A DNA stretch of 51,849 bases from Streptomyces spiroverticillatus (GCA_014650415.1 BMUX01000031.1:1-51849), one strand, 5' to 3'; shown: positions 1 through 9,712, counted from the first letter of the stretch. Notes: generated from the sequence alone by a model not told the origin. Numbers and translations: made by a program.

Positions 1-277
1 GGATCTCCTGGATCCGCTGGTCAAGACCGTCCTGGCGCCACAGAGTGAAGTAGTAGAACACCGCCGACCAGGCCGGGAAATCGTGTGGCAGGAGCCGCCA
101 CTGACAGCCCGTCCGATTCTGGTAGAGCAGCGCGTTCACTACCTCACGCAGGTCGCAGGAGCCAGGGTCCCCGGTCGCCGACCGCGCCACACGCTCCTGC
201 TTCCACGCGGTGACCAGCGGCTCGATCAACGCCCACTGCTCGTCGGACAAGTCGGTTGCGTACGGCATCCGTTCCAT
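1..277 (-). CDS. IS5-family transposase, N-terminal part (runs off left edge)
   Basis: Reading the minus strand from ATG 277 (or in-frame ATG 268) gives a protein starting MERMPYATDLSDEQWALIEP, followed by LREVVNALLYQNRTGCQWRL and FPAWSAVFYYFTLW. This is the DUF4096-type N-terminal domain of IS5-family transposases, which bind and move the element. The catalytic DDE part would lie left of the window, so I cannot say whether the gene is intact. It is the first of several IS copies in the leftmost 4 kb. The overlapping plus-strand reading looks like a shadow. Confidence 0.8.
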   Translation of the reverse strand, partial: MERMPYATDLSDEQWALIEPLVTAWKQERVARSATGDPGSCDLREVVNALLYQNRTGCQWRLLPHDFPAWSAVFYYFTLWRQDGLDQRIQEI

Positions 278-369
278 GCCCGCGACCTCATCATGCGCAC
301 GACATGACATGGGCACGGAACCGCCCCATCACCCACGAACGAGCGACACCACATCATTAGGAACGGGAC

Positions 370-801
370 TTAACGCCCTCTGAGACCTGGCGCCCCGTCA
401 GGCCGCGGTGGTGGTCCAGGTGCAGCCACACACCCCTGCCCGCTCACCGACCCCGGCCTGCCCAAGACCGCCCAGCCACTCGCGCGACAGCCCCCAGGAC
501 AAGCCCACCGCCCCGCGGGAATACCCCGCAGCAGGGCGTCGTCGTTGGGGAAGACCCGGACGACATCGGTCCTGCGCTTGATCTCCCGGTTGATACGTTC
601 CAGCGGGTTCGTGGACTGGATCTTCTTCCAGTGCCGCGGCGGGAAGTCCGCGCATGCCGTCAGGTCTTCCTTCGCTTCCAGCAGCATGGCCCTCACCTTG
701 GGGAACTGCTGCCCGAACATGTCGGCGACGGTGTCGAGCTGGGAGCGCACGAGGCCGGCGGTGGGCTGGGTGAAGATCGTGCGGATCGTCGCGGCGACCA
801 A
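370..801 (-). pseudogene. IS256-family transposase fragment
   Basis: The minus strand encodes IRTIFTQPTAGLVRSQLDTV, ADMFGQQFPKVRAMLLEAKE, HWKKIQSTNPLERINREIKR and RTDVVRVFPNDDALLR. This is the catalytic C-terminal third of an IS256-family (mutator-type) transposase, including the conserved NPLERINREIKRR block. The N-terminal two thirds are absent, and after NDDALLR the reading diverges into unrelated sequence, so the gene is broken at both ends. About 220 bp at its 5' side (roughly 700-930) recurs in inverted orientation near 25.86-26.07 kb, where a second remnant lacks exactly the middle of this one. Confidence 0.85.
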
Positions 802-1187
802 GGAGAGTTACGCGGTGGCCCACCCCCTGTTCAGGGAGCGGAACCTACCCGTGGAAGTGCGCCCCGGGCAAACGCCCGCGCACTCCCGGCTACTGATCCG
901 CTACACCACTCGGCGGGACACCATCACTCCCCCTGGCAGAACCGGCACAGAACACCCCTAGCGCACCAGGTGCACGTGACCCCGGGAGCAATACGGCGCC
1001 GGCCATCCGTCCCTTCACGCTGCCCGCCACGGGACTGGGTGCATCCCAGCCCGCAACCCGCAGCATGAGACCGGTCGGGTGAAACCCAGCCTCCCTACGC
1101 GAGCACACAAGCACCCGTCAGGCGTGTTCGGCCAAGCTGAGGGTCCGCGCGGGTGCTCCACGTGGACCGGTAGGGGAAAAAGGAAAG

Positions 1188-1227
1188 CCCCGTGTGCCAC
1201 AGGCGACAGCATCATCGGCACACGGGG
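1188..1227. terminator. Hairpin, 11-bp arms
   Basis: CCCCGTGTGCC (1188-1198) pairs perfectly with GGCACACGGGG (1217-1227) across an 18-nt loop. It lies about 170 bp upstream of the IS3 orfA start. It could be a factor-independent terminator or a hairpin that shields the IS from outside transcription; there is no T-tract, so the terminator role is an inference. Confidence 0.4.
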
Positions 1228-1394
1228 ACCCCTTCCAGAAGGCCTCGCTTCATCCGGCGACGAATGCGGCACCAGCCCCTGCAGCACGGACGTCTGTCGG
1301 CGCGGCGTCGCTCCCGCCCGTGGTGCTTGTTGGTGTAGCGCAGCGCAGCAGCGCCGCATCGGCGGTCACAGCGGAGGAAGCGAGAAGCCCGCCG

Positions 1395-1696
1395 ATGGCG
1401 CTGAAGGATTATTCGGGCGAGTTCAAGGCCGTTGCTGTGGCCCTGTACGAGTCCACACCCGGGGCGACGTACAAGAGCATCGCCACTGTCCTTGGTATCA
1501 GCCGGGCGACTCTGCGGGAGTGGGTGCTGCGGGACCGCGCACGCCGCGGCGTCGCCGCCGCGGGCCCCCGGACGAGCGGTTCCGGCGGCTGGAGGCCCGG
1601 GTGGCGGAACTCGAGGCCAGTGAGCGCAAGCTCGCCACCGAACGGGACATTCTCCGCAAGGCGGCCAAGTATTTCGCCGGAAAGACGAACTGGTGA
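1395..1696 (+). pseudogene. IS3-family OrfA, frameshifted
   Basis: From ATG 1395 the protein starts MALKDYSGEFKAVAVALYES and continues with a helix-turn-helix (YKSIATVLGISRATLREWV), the DNA-binding half of an IS3-family transposase. Near 1555-1565, in a GC-rich run, the frame is lost. The leucine-zipper part (RFRRLEARVAELEASERKLA, then ERDILRKAAKYFAGKTNW) continues in the next frame to 1696. Intact OrfA proteins are about 100 aa in one frame, so this copy carries an indel or a sequencing error. Its end overlaps the OrfB start at 1693, the usual IS3 arrangement that allows programmed frameshifting between A and B. Confidence 0.8.
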
Positions 1697-2590
1697 GCAG
1701 CCGCTTCCAGTTCGTTGACGATCACCGGGCCACCTACGAGGTGAAGCGGCTCTGCCAGGTCATGGACGTCAACCGGTCGAGCTACTCCAAGTGGCTCGCC
1801 GGCGCCGAGGCGAGGGCTGCCCGGAAACAGAAGGACCGGGTCCTGGCCGAAGAGAACAGTGAGATCCACGGCGAGTCCGGCGGCGCCTACGGCTCCCCGC
1901 GGGTCACCGCCGAGCTCCGCGAGAAGGGACACGCGGTCAACGAGAAGCGGGTCGCACGGATCATGCGGACGTTCTCCATCACCGGGGGTCGGCTTGCGCA
2001 GACGCGTCCGCACGACGGTCCCCGATCCGGCATCCGGGCAGGTCGCAGACCTGTTCGGCCGGGACTTCACCGCCACGGAACCCGGGCGCAAGCTCATGGG
2101 CGACATCACGTATCTCCCGCTCCAAGAAGGGAGGTTCCTCTATCTCGCGAAGGTACTGGACTGCTTCAGCCGCAAGATCGTCGGCTGGTCCATCACCGAT
2201 CACATGCGCACGGACCTGGTCGCCGACGCCCTGCGGACGGCCGCGCGCACCCGCGGCTCGCTGGGCGGAGCGGTCTTCCACTCCGGCCACGGAGCCCAGT
2301 ACGGATCCAGGGCCTACGCCGACCTCTGCGACCAGCTCAAGGTCACCCGGTCGATGGGCGCGGTCGGCGCCAGCGCCGACAACGCCGCCTGCGAAAGCTT
2401 CCACGCCGCCCTGAAACGCGAAACCCTCCAGGGCGCCCACGACTACGGCGACACCACCACCTGCCGCCGGACCGTCATCGCCTGGCTGACCCGCTACAAC
2501 ACCCGCCGCCGGCACTCCACCAACGGCCACCTCAGTCCCGACGAATACGAACGCCGACACCACACCGCTAAACTCACACTCGCCGCGTGA
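1693..2590 (+). pseudogene. IS3-family OrfB (DDE integrase), frameshifted and lacking a catalytic Asp
   Basis: Starts at GTG 1693 (MSSRFQFVDDHRATYEVKRL). The frame shifts near 1980-1990, and the rve integrase core follows: GDITYLPLQEGRFLYLAKVL, DCFSRKIVGWSITDHM, then FHSGHGAQYGSRAY and ACESFHAALKRETL. The family signature HSDxGxQY reads HSGHGAQY here, so the second catalytic Asp is Gly (GGC for GAC). The first Asp (GDITYL) and the Glu (ACESF) are kept. The frameshift plus the lost Asp make this copy inactive as written. It would normally be produced as an OrfAB fusion. Confidence 0.85.
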
Positions 2591-2699
2591 TCAATAACCG
2601 CGTGCCCACCTTCACGGGGGAAGGCCCAAGATCTCCACCGAGGTGACCGGCGACGGGCGGGTCAAGCTGAACGTCGACTTTGGGGGATCGGAGGCTAGT

Positions 2700-2983
2700 T
2701 CGCCGTCGCCCGCCGGGTCGTACGGCGGCGTGTGCTGCCCCCCCCGTTACCTTTTTCGTGGCTCCACAATGGGGCTACCGGCCTTCGGGTCCGGCATGAC
2801 TTCCCCCCCCTTGTTGTTGATGATCCGGGGGGTGGTGTCACCGGGCCCGGAGGCATCGACGGACCGCTGATGAGGGGCTTGAGCACCGGCTTCACCCGAG
2901 CCGGAAGAGCTCTCCGTAACGTGGGTGTGGCAGCTCGGTGCCGAGGCAAGGCCGGACGAAAGCGTGACCGGAGGGGCTCGCCC
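2700..2983 (+). ncRNA. Candidate IS110 bridge RNA region (upstream non-coding end)
   Basis: The roughly 280 bp between the IS3 remnant and the IS110 transposase has no convincing gene. IS110-group elements are known to encode a structured bridge RNA in the non-coding end upstream of the recombinase; it specifies donor and target DNA. The stretch holds several short self-complementary blocks, for example GGGGCTACCGGCCTTCGGGT near 2770-2791 and the GC-rich block at 2833-2850. I have not folded it and do not know the element ends, so this is a placement inference from family knowledge. Confidence 0.3.
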
Positions 2984-4186
2984 GTGATCGACACGAGTGA
3001 CATCGACGTGTTCCTCGGCCTGGACGTGGGCAAGGGCGAACACCACGCCACCGCAGTCGCCCCGGCCGGCAAGAAGGCCTTCGACAAGCGGTTACCCAAC
3101 ACCGAACCCAAGCTCCGCGAGCTGTTCACCAAGCTGCAGGCCAAGCACGGAACGGTGCTGGTCGTGGTCGACCAGCCGGCCTCGATCGGCGCGCTGCCGC
3201 TGGCGGTCGCCCGCGACATGGGCTGCCCGGTCGCCTACCTGCCGGGGCTCACGATGCGGCGGATCGCCGACCTCTACCCGGGTGAGGCCAAGACGGATGC
3301 GAAGGACGCGTTCATCATCGCGGACGCGGCCCGCGTGATGCCTCACACGCTGCGGGCGATCGACGGCGAGGACGAGACCATCGCCGAGCTGGAGATGATC
3401 GTCGGCTTCGACGACGACCTGGCTGGCGAGGCCACCCGGGTCGCCAACCGGCTTCACGGCCTGCTGACCCAGATCCATCCCTCGCTGGAGCGAGTGCTGG
3501 GGCCGCGGCTGCAGCACCCGGCCGTCCTCGCTCTGCTGGAGCGGTTCGGGTCACCGGCCCAGATCCGCAAGGCCGGACGGCGGCGGCTGGTCACGCTGTT
3601 ACGGCCGAAGGCGCCACGGATGGCCGAGCGGCTGGTCGAGGAGATCTTCACCGCCCTGGACGAGCAGACCGTCACCGTTCCAGGCACCGAGGCGGCCACG
3701 CTGATCGTCCCGAGCCTGGCCGGATCGCTGGCCGCCGTCCTTGACCAGCGCAAGCTGCTGGCCGGGCGGATCGAGGAACTCCTGGAGGCTCACCCTCTTT
3801 CACAGGTCTTGACGTCCATGCCGGGAATCGGCGTCAGGACCGGAGCCCGCATCCTGATCGAGGTCGGCGACGGCAGCACCTTCCCAACCGCCAGCCACCT
3901 CGCCGCCTACGCAGGACTCGCCCCCGCGACCCGCAGTTCCGGGTCCTCGATCCGCGGCGAACAGCCCTCCAGGAGAGGAAACAAGCAGCTCAAACGGGCC
4001 TTCTTCCTCTCCGCGTTCGCCGCCCTGGGCGACCCGGCATGCCGGGCCTACTACGACAAGAAGATCGCCCAGGGCAAGCACCACACCCAGGCCCTGCTCT
4101 GCCTCGCCAGACGACGAGCGGATGTCCTCTTCGCCATGCTCCGCGACGGAACCTTCTACGAATCCCGGACCACCGCAGCGACTTGA
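2984..4186 (+). CDS. IS110-family transposase (DEDD recombinase)
   Basis: From GTG 2984 the 400-aa protein has the two-domain layout of IS110 recombinases. The N-terminal RuvC-like DEDD domain shows DVFLGLDVGKGEHHATAV (Asp about 14), then VLVVVDQPASIGALPL, and AKTDAKDAFIIADAAR. The C-terminal Transposase_20 domain shows LTSMPGIGVRTGARILIEV, HLAAYAGLAPATRSSGSSIR and RRGNKQLKRAFFLSAFAAL, the region that carries the nucleophilic Ser in this family. Length is normal and the frame is uninterrupted, so this is the one apparently intact transposase in the left cluster. An upstream in-frame extension to 2732 is possible but does not look like family sequence. Confidence 0.92.
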   Translation: MIDTSDIDVFLGLDVGKGEHHATAVAPAGKKAFDKRLPNTEPKLRELFTKLQAKHGTVLVVVDQPASIGALPLAVARDMGCPVAYLPGLTMRRIADLYPGEAKTDAKDAFIIADAARVMPHTLRAIDGEDETIAELEMIVGFDDDLAGEATRVANRLHGLLTQIHPSLERVLGPRLQHPAVLALLERFGSPAQIRKAGRRRLVTLLRPKAPRMAERLVEEIFTALDEQTVTVPGTEAATLIVPSLAGSLAAVLDQRKLLAGRIEELLEAHPLSQVLTSMPGIGVRTGARILIEVGDGSTFPTASHLAAYAGLAPATRSSGSSIRGEQPSRRGNKQLKRAFFLSAFAALGDPACRAYYDKKIAQGKHHTQALLCLARRRADVLFAMLRDGTFYESRTTAAT

Positions 4187-4228
4187 GACCTTCTTGTCCT
4201 ACGGACAGGTGCGTGATCAGCTTCGGAG

Positions 4229-4552
4229 ATGGGGGCCGAGAATTCCGAGCACATGAAACTCATCCACCGCTGGCTCGCCGGCGAGGTGGTCAACAACACC
4301 GTCGGCATCAAGGTGACCGGCGGCCCGTTCAACGGACGGACCAAAATCGTTCAGCTCGATCAGGACGGGCTTCCACCCGCACGCCTTCGTGCTCGCGGCG
4401 GCCGGGGTCAGACACCTGGAAACCCTGCTGCCTGGCACATCTACGAAGCCATCCCGGCCCCCGATACTGCCGCCGGCTGGACCTACGGATACGCCGGAGC
4501 CGATACGACTGACGCTTCCACCGAGGGCCCCTCAGGCGCCCACACGGCTTGA
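4229..4552 (+). CDS. Hypothetical protein, 107 aa
   Basis: I do not recognise this protein. The N-terminus (MKLIHRWLAGEVVNNTVGIK from the second Met, then VTGGPFNGRTKIVQLDQDG) and the C-terminus (AAWHIYEAIPAPDTAAGWTY) read like real protein. The middle is Arg/Gly-rich and less convincing, while the +1 frame there reads HAFVLAAAGVR, so a compensating pair of indels is possible. No signal peptide or membrane segment is evident. It sits alone between IS110 and the alpha-galactosidase. Confidence 0.5.
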   Translation: MGAENSEHMKLIHRWLAGEVVNNTVGIKVTGGPFNGRTKIVQLDQDGLPPARLRARGGRGQTPGNPAAWHIYEAIPAPDTAAGWTYGYAGADTTDASTEGPSGAHTA

Positions 4553-4729
4553 CCAAAGAGATAGGGCCCCCCGAACACGCCCGTCTACCAGGCAGGTGTT
4601 GCGGCGAACCGGTGAAGCTGTGGACGACTTCGGGGCCGGGGCGACACGGGCGGGTAGATCTTTTCTGGCATTCGTCTCTGCAAGGCCACCCGTCTGCAGG
4701 GCCGTCAGCAGACGTCGAGGAGTCCGCTC

Positions 4730-6010
4730 GTGTTCCCTTCGGCTCGGCGCGTACGCGCACGCTGCCTGACTGCCCGCCCGGTTGTCCTACTTCTTGCGCC
4801 GCTGCTCTGCATGGGGTCGTTGGTCACTTCAATGGCATCTGCCATCCCACTCCCGCCGCAGCAAGGAACGCAGCAGCCTGGTGACCTCGCCCTCACTCCG
4901 CCCATGGGGTTCAACAACTGGAACTCCACCCACTGCCGAACCGAATTCAACGCGGCGATGATCAAGGGGATCGCCGACATCATCATCGCGAAGGGCCTGA
5001 GGGACGTCGGGTACGAGTACGTCAATCTGGACGACTGCTGGGCAATGCCGGAACGGGATGCGGCGGGCAAGCTAGTGCCGGACCCCGTCCGTTTTCCGCA
5101 CGGGATCAAGGAGGTCGCGGATCACATTCATGCCAAGGGGCTGAAGTTCGGGTTGTACAGCAGCGCGGGCACCAGGACCTGCGACAGCGTTGGGATGCCT
5201 GGCGGGATGGGTCATGAGTACAGCGATGCGAGGCAGTTCGCCGAGTGGGGAGTCGATTATCTCAAGTACGACAATTGCAACAATCAGGGGGTGGACTACA
5301 TGCTCCGGTTCACGGCCATGCGCGATGCCTTGAAGGCTGCCTCGGCCAAGACCGGGCGTCCCATCCTCTACAGCCTCTGCGAGTGGGGATCGTACCGTCC
5401 CTGGAGGTGGGGCAGAGAGATCGGACAAATATGGCGCACCACGCGTGACATCAAGGACAACTGGGCCTCGATGCTGAGCATCATGAAGCACAACTTGCCG
5501 CTGGCGAAGTACGCGGGTCCCGGCGGCTGGAACGACCCCGACATGCTGGAGGTGGGCAACGGGGGGATGACGGACACTGAGTACCGGACCCACTTCTCGA
5601 TGTGGGCGGTCATGGCCGCTCCGCTCCTCATCGGTACCGACCTGCGCGTGGCCACGTCGAAGACTTTCGCCATCCTGTCCAACAAGGAGGTCGTCGCAGT
5701 CGACCAGGACAGGCTCGGCAAGCAGGGCATCGTGGTGGCGGAGGAGGACGGCCGGTGGGTGGTGGTCAAGCAGCTGGCTGACGGCAGCCGTGCCGTTGCA
5801 CTCTTCAACGAGACCGGCACTCCACGGCGCATCGTCTCCTCGACGAAGGCGATCGGGCTGCCTTCTGCCCCTCGTTACCGGGTGCGCGACCTGTGGCAGA
5901 GGACGACACGGCACACGGTGGGTGCTCTTGCCGCGACGGTGCCCGGGCATGGCACTGTGCTGCTGCAGGTGACACCTGAAAGAGAGTTCTCGAGGTCACC
6001 TCGTCCGTAG
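4730..6010 (+). CDS. Secreted alpha-galactosidase, glycoside hydrolase family 27
   Basis: Hydrolyses terminal alpha-galactosyl residues from oligo- and polysaccharides outside the cell. GTG 4730 is chosen because GAGG precedes it and because it gives a clean signal peptide (basic residues 6-16, hydrophobic 17-30, likely cut near SMASA-IP at about 38). The GH27 barrel follows from TPPMGFNNWNSTHC (57-69). The nucleophile is Asp181 in DYLKYDNC and the acid/base is Asp240 in RTTRDIKDNW, by alignment with the known family pattern. GPGGWNDPDMLEVGNGGM and MAAPLLIGTDLR are also typical. The C-terminal beta domain (VVAVDQDRLGKQG onwards) is present and there is no extra carbohydrate-binding module. 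It is monocistronic, with no neighbouring transporter or regulator. Confidence 0.95.
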   Translation: MFPSARRVRARCLTARPVVLLLAPLLCMGSLVTSMASAIPLPPQQGTQQPGDLALTPPMGFNNWNSTHCRTEFNAAMIKGIADIIIAKGLRDVGYEYVNLDDCWAMPERDAAGKLVPDPVRFPHGIKEVADHIHAKGLKFGLYSSAGTRTCDSVGMPGGMGHEYSDARQFAEWGVDYLKYDNCNNQGVDYMLRFTAMRDALKAASAKTGRPILYSLCEWGSYRPWRWGREIGQIWRTTRDIKDNWASMLSIMKHNLPLAKYAGPGGWNDPDMLEVGNGGMTDTEYRTHFSMWAVMAAPLLIGTDLRVATSKTFAILSNKEVVAVDQDRLGKQGIVVAEEDGRWVVVKQLADGSRAVALFNETGTPRRIVSSTKAIGLPSAPRYRVRDLWQRTTRHTVGALAATVPGHGTVLLQVTPEREFSRSPRP

Positions 6011-6922
6011 CACCGGGCCGTCGACCGCCGTGCTGTCCCGCTTCGCGCGCCGTGCTGTCTCCGCTTCGCGGCAGCACGTCCCTCGGGCCGGTCGGGCTCG
6101 TGGTGTCGCAGCGGCTTCCTGCCGAGGGGATGCCGCCAGGGGGCCTTGGGCGGCGTTGCGACCCGTCCGCTCAGGACGGCGTTCGAGTGCCTACCCGGCA
6201 GGCCCCTCGCAGCTGCGGCCACAGCAACGGCCGCTCATGTTCCGGACGTCGTCGCAGGGCGCCCCTTCCTGATGGGTCACTCCCCAGTCTCCGCAGCTGC
6301 CAAGAATCCAGTGAAGCCGCACTGCGGTCCGCTGGGGCGAGCAGCGCCCCGGACTGCAACACCAGCGCGGGCCGCGGGGGAAGTGCCGGGCGGTGACGGT
6401 GGATCGTTCCCGACCGGGGATACGGCCACCGCCCAGCAGGTCATCATCATGGCCCGGCCGCCGTGGGCAGTTCGGTCGCGACACACCCCCGCGCAACAGC
6501 GGACCGGACGTACCGGGAATCGCGCTGCGAGAATTCGCGGCCGGCTTCTCCGGTTCAGGCAGTACCCCAGGAGGCGCGGAGCACACCCTGCGGCAGCCTC
6601 CGCCCGTTCGGCGAGATCGGGTGGCACCGGCTGCCGTGCAGGGACGAAGGGAGTACCGATGCCGCCGCCCACCCGAGCCCGGGCGCGGACCATGTGCCCA
6701 CTGGGCGTCCTTCGCTCAGCCTCGGTAGAATGGGGGCAGGTCCCCGAGGGCATCCTGCGGGGACCGCCACCCTCCTCGGTCGGCCCGGCCTGTCTGCGGA
6801 TTCATCCGCCGCGGGGTGTCAGGCGCAGTGCCAGGACGAGATCGCCCCCGGGGGCCGTGCGACTCCACGCCGACCGGCGGGCCCGCCCCGACAGGTTCCG
6901 GCGCATCGCGTAAAGCAGCGCG
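6011..6922. other. Gene-poor stretch
   Basis: Several overlapping open frames exist on both strands, but all are Arg/Pro/Gly-rich GC shadows without a recognisable domain, a plausible start with a ribosome-binding site, or natural-looking composition. I see no gene, repeat or terminator here that I can support. It may be decayed sequence between the galactosidase and the next secreted protein gene. Confidence 0.5.
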
Positions 6923-7333
6923 TCATCCAGGCAGAACCGATGTCACCACTCCCGCCACGGGCAGATCCTTGACCGCACCTCCGTCTGCCAGGGGACGCGT
7001 CAGCACCCCGGTGTCCACCGGCTTGAAGTCAGCGACCTGAGTCCCAACGGTGTTGTCCAGCGGATTGACCCCCGTGCCCGCGACCGGATTGAGGCTCATG
7101 TTCTTCATGGGACCGAACCCGCTGGCTGTCGCCTGCATGAGCGTGCCAGTGATCACCGACCCCGACGGAGCGTCCGCACCGTCGAGCGCCTGCTCGGCAC
7201 CCGCAGGAAGCGGCAGTGGAGCTGCCTGTGCGGCGGCCGACCCGGCCGCCAGCACGGTGCCGACGACCGTCATGGTGAGGCCGGCCTGGAGGAGGTCGTG
7301 GCGCGGAGACTTGGAAGCTGCGTGGCGTGCCAT
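6923..7333 (-). CDS. Small secreted protein, 136 aa
   Basis: Starts MARHAASKSPRHDLLQAGLT, followed by a hydrophobic stretch MTVVGTVLAAGSAAAQAAP that looks like a signal peptide cleaved near residue 38. The mature part is small and hydrophobic with little charge (GSVITGTLMQATASGFG, NPVAGTGVNPLDNTVGTQVA, LPVAGVVTSVLPG). I know no catalytic motif in it. The composition resembles the small surface or exported proteins elsewhere in this window, but no sequence relation is clear. Monocistronic; the roughly 90 bp upstream is relatively AT-rich and may hold the promoter. Confidence 0.65.
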   Translation of the reverse strand: MARHAASKSPRHDLLQAGLTMTVVGTVLAAGSAAAQAAPLPLPAGAEQALDGADAPSGSVITGTLMQATASGFGPMKNMSLNPVAGTGVNPLDNTVGTQVADFKPVDTGVLTRPLADGGAVKDLPVAGVVTSVLPG

Positions 7334-7514
7334 GGGATACCCGTCTGCGATGGGAAACGAGAGAAACGGCTCGTGCGCACCGCACCTATGCGTGCGTAAT
7401 CACAAGCTCACACAGTGTAGTTGGGCGGGCGGGGTCGCAGGGGGATGCGGCCTGCCCCGGTTCGAAAGTCGGGCGATGGAGCGATCGGTCGACTCTCCGG
7501 TGCCGCCCGGAGGG

Positions 7515-7736
7515 CTACTGCCCCCAGAGCGCGAGAGCCGTCGAGGCCAGGGCGGCCACGGCGCTCACGGCGGTTGTGGCAGCGCAGAGCCTCACCATGG
7601 GCGGGGGCTGGCGGACGTGCCGGACTTGGTGCCCGCCTGCCCAGCCGGTGGCCAGGAAGGCTGGTGCATGCTCGATCCAGTAGGCACTCAGCAAAGGCCG
7701 GCGGGGACCCGGCTCTGGCACTTCGGAAGCCTTCAT
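7515..7736 (-). CDS. Possible small membrane protein, 73 aa
   Basis: Begins MKASEVPEPGPRRPLLSAYW and ends with a hydrophobic segment (LCAATTAVSAVAALASTALA) that could be one C-terminal transmembrane helix. No family is recognised. Aromatic content in the N-terminal half (YWIEHAPAFLATGWAGGH) argues mildly for real coding. The roughly 300 bp on its upstream side, towards the metalloprotease, has no other gene. Confidence 0.35.
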   Translation of the reverse strand: MKASEVPEPGPRRPLLSAYWIEHAPAFLATGWAGGHQVRHVRQPPPMVRLCAATTAVSAVAALASTALALWGQ

Positions 7737-8040
7737 GCCGGAGCAAACTCAACTCCCCTCATCGGGGTGGCGGTTGCGGGCCTGGTGCCACTCCATCGCC
7801 CGGTTCGGCCGATAGGCATATCAGGCAGGTCTCTCGTAGCACCCCGGGCACGAAGGCCTGTGCGGTCAGATTTCGCGAACGGCGTTCGTCGTCGGGCAGA
7901 CCGGCCGCTCGTCGGGCCCGGGCCGGCCACTCCTGGAAGTGACGCCGCATCGTTCGGGGAGGTGCTGCTGCCGGCCGTACGGATCGAGGACGTCCCGGAC
8001 ACCGACCTGTGTCCGGGACGTCCTCCGCTCATCGGCGCCG

Positions 8041-9033
8041 CTACAGCAGGCCGAGCCAGGTGTCGGGGAGTTGCGCGTTCGGCAGGCGCAGCCAGCACGC
8101 GAGTCGCCACGGGTGCGCAGTGCATTGCTGGGGCACGTACGGGGGTTGCGGCGCCGGGGGACGGTCCCGGTAGCCGGCGACGATCGGGAGGGTCTCCCGC
8201 AGGACCCGTGCGTTGTCGTTCAGCATGTCGCCGAGAGGCTGTCCCTTGTAGGTCTGCTCGGGGTTGGCGAAGCGGCTGATCTGCTCGCACGAGAAGAGGC
8301 AGGACTTCTCGTACGCCATGATCGTGCGATATCTGCCGTCCGGTGTGATCCACCCGGTGTTGTACGGACGCGTGGTGCTGATCCGCATCCGGCCCACAGG
8401 ATCGGCGGAGATCGTGTACCGGTCGTGCGCGAGGCCGAGGTTGTGTCCCCACTCGTGGCTCACGGAGTCCCGCTCGATGCCCTCCACGTCGGCGACGGAG
8501 TAGGCGAACTCGTCGGACGCGGGGCTCAGCGTGGAGGTGTAGTCGCCCTTGCCGCCGCCACGCTGCTCCTGGTCGATCAGCAGCACGACGAGGTCCGCAC
8601 CGTACTGGTCCCGCAGTCTGTGCGCCTGCGCGCCCAGCGTTTTTTCGTGAGGATTCTTCAGGTGTCGGTAGGCTGCGGCGAAGGTCTCGGGCCCGGTGTA
8701 GGAGGCGGCCGTATAGGAAGTGACGAACCGCACCTTCCCGCAGATTCCGCTGTGCTTGAGGGATCGGTTCATGCGCTTGGCAATCGCCCGGGACGCAAAC
8801 GAGATGCGGTGCTTGCCGCCGACAGCCTGCGTGGCCTTCGTCGTGTAGATACCGAGCACGTCGATCCTTGGGCACGGTGTTCGGACCCCGGCCGTCGGGG
8901 GCATGGCCTTCGACTTGTTGGGTTGGCTGTGCGCGTTGACGTCCGCTCCCGGCACGGCGGCGCCGAGGGCAAGAGCGGCGAGCATCAGCCCCGTGGTGGC
9001 ACTGGTCACCACCGGCGAGAGCGTTGTGATCAT
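8041..9033 (-). CDS. Secreted reprolysin-like zinc metalloprotease (M12B-type)
   Basis: Signal-like N-terminus MITTLSPVVTSATTGLMLAA, then a metzincin catalytic domain. The zinc site HEWGHNLGLAH is at 193-203, followed by Asp204 (HExxHxxGxxHD, adamalysin type), with the Met-turn TIMAYEKSC near Met239. The upstream strand LRDQYGADLVVLLID (about 140-154) is also typical. The protein would be an extracellular endopeptidase. It is 330 aa, lacks the C-terminal repeats of its paralogue at 20.96-23.03 kb, and shares with it the blocks LRDQYGADLV, HExGHNLG, MAYEsGC and RVL-T-IAgYRD. Monocistronic. Confidence 0.9.
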   Translation of the reverse strand: MITTLSPVVTSATTGLMLAALALGAAVPGADVNAHSQPNKSKAMPPTAGVRTPCPRIDVLGIYTTKATQAVGGKHRISFASRAIAKRMNRSLKHSGICGKVRFVTSYTAASYTGPETFAAAYRHLKNPHEKTLGAQAHRLRDQYGADLVVLLIDQEQRGGGKGDYTSTLSPASDEFAYSVADVEGIERDSVSHEWGHNLGLAHDRYTISADPVGRMRISTTRPYNTGWITPDGRYRTIMAYEKSCLFSCEQISRFANPEQTYKGQPLGDMLNDNARVLRETLPIVAGYRDRPPAPQPPYVPQQCTAHPWRLACWLRLPNAQLPDTWLGLL

Positions 9034-9712
9034 GTGATCTGTCTAACACCGGGTTCTACGTCCGTCTCGGGGTGGTCCGCCAAACGGGCAGACCGTCAGA
9101 ACCCCGGACAGGGTCAGGACATGGAGATGTGGGCGCCAGGTGCTGGATCTTCCCCGCCGCGGGAGAGTTGGGGTGCTCCCCGGCCTCGACCGCTGCGCCT
9201 GCCGGGAGTCGCGCCGTGGGGGCCGCGGTTCCGTCGCCGCGCTCTCTGCGGCGGGTTCTCGGAGGAACCCCCGATGCCTCTGCCGCTCGTGCGTCGTGGG
9301 CAAACGCATGCCGTCGCGGGAAGAGGGGGTTGCGCCTCGTCGACCGTCTGAAGATGCCGCTCCCGATGCACTACGCGATGCGGCACGGTGCTGATGGTTG
9401 CCCTGCTCGCCGAGGTCTTCGAGCGGCCTGGCCGGGCGAGAGGGGGCCGCAATGGGTTTGGGCCCCCTCTCGCGTACGGCAGCCAGGGAACGGGCCAGCG
9501 GTCGTACACCTGGTGAACGAAAGGGCCGCCGAATCGTTGCTGCGAGGACTCCCCCTACTGGCGATCTTCACAGTTCACACCATCCGGACACCCCGCGCCG
9601 CCCGGCCCCACCGGCTTGGCGACCCCAGGAAGACCAACTGACGTGCATGAGAGTGCCGTTCGGGTATCGCTGGCCCGCAGGGCGTTTCTCGTAGGGGTCT
9701 GAGGTTGTTCTC

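Noticed and set aside
6146..6913. 255-codon frame in the gene-poor stretch
   Set aside because: Arg/Pro/Gly-dominated composition, no ribosome-binding site, overlapping equally open frames on the other strand.
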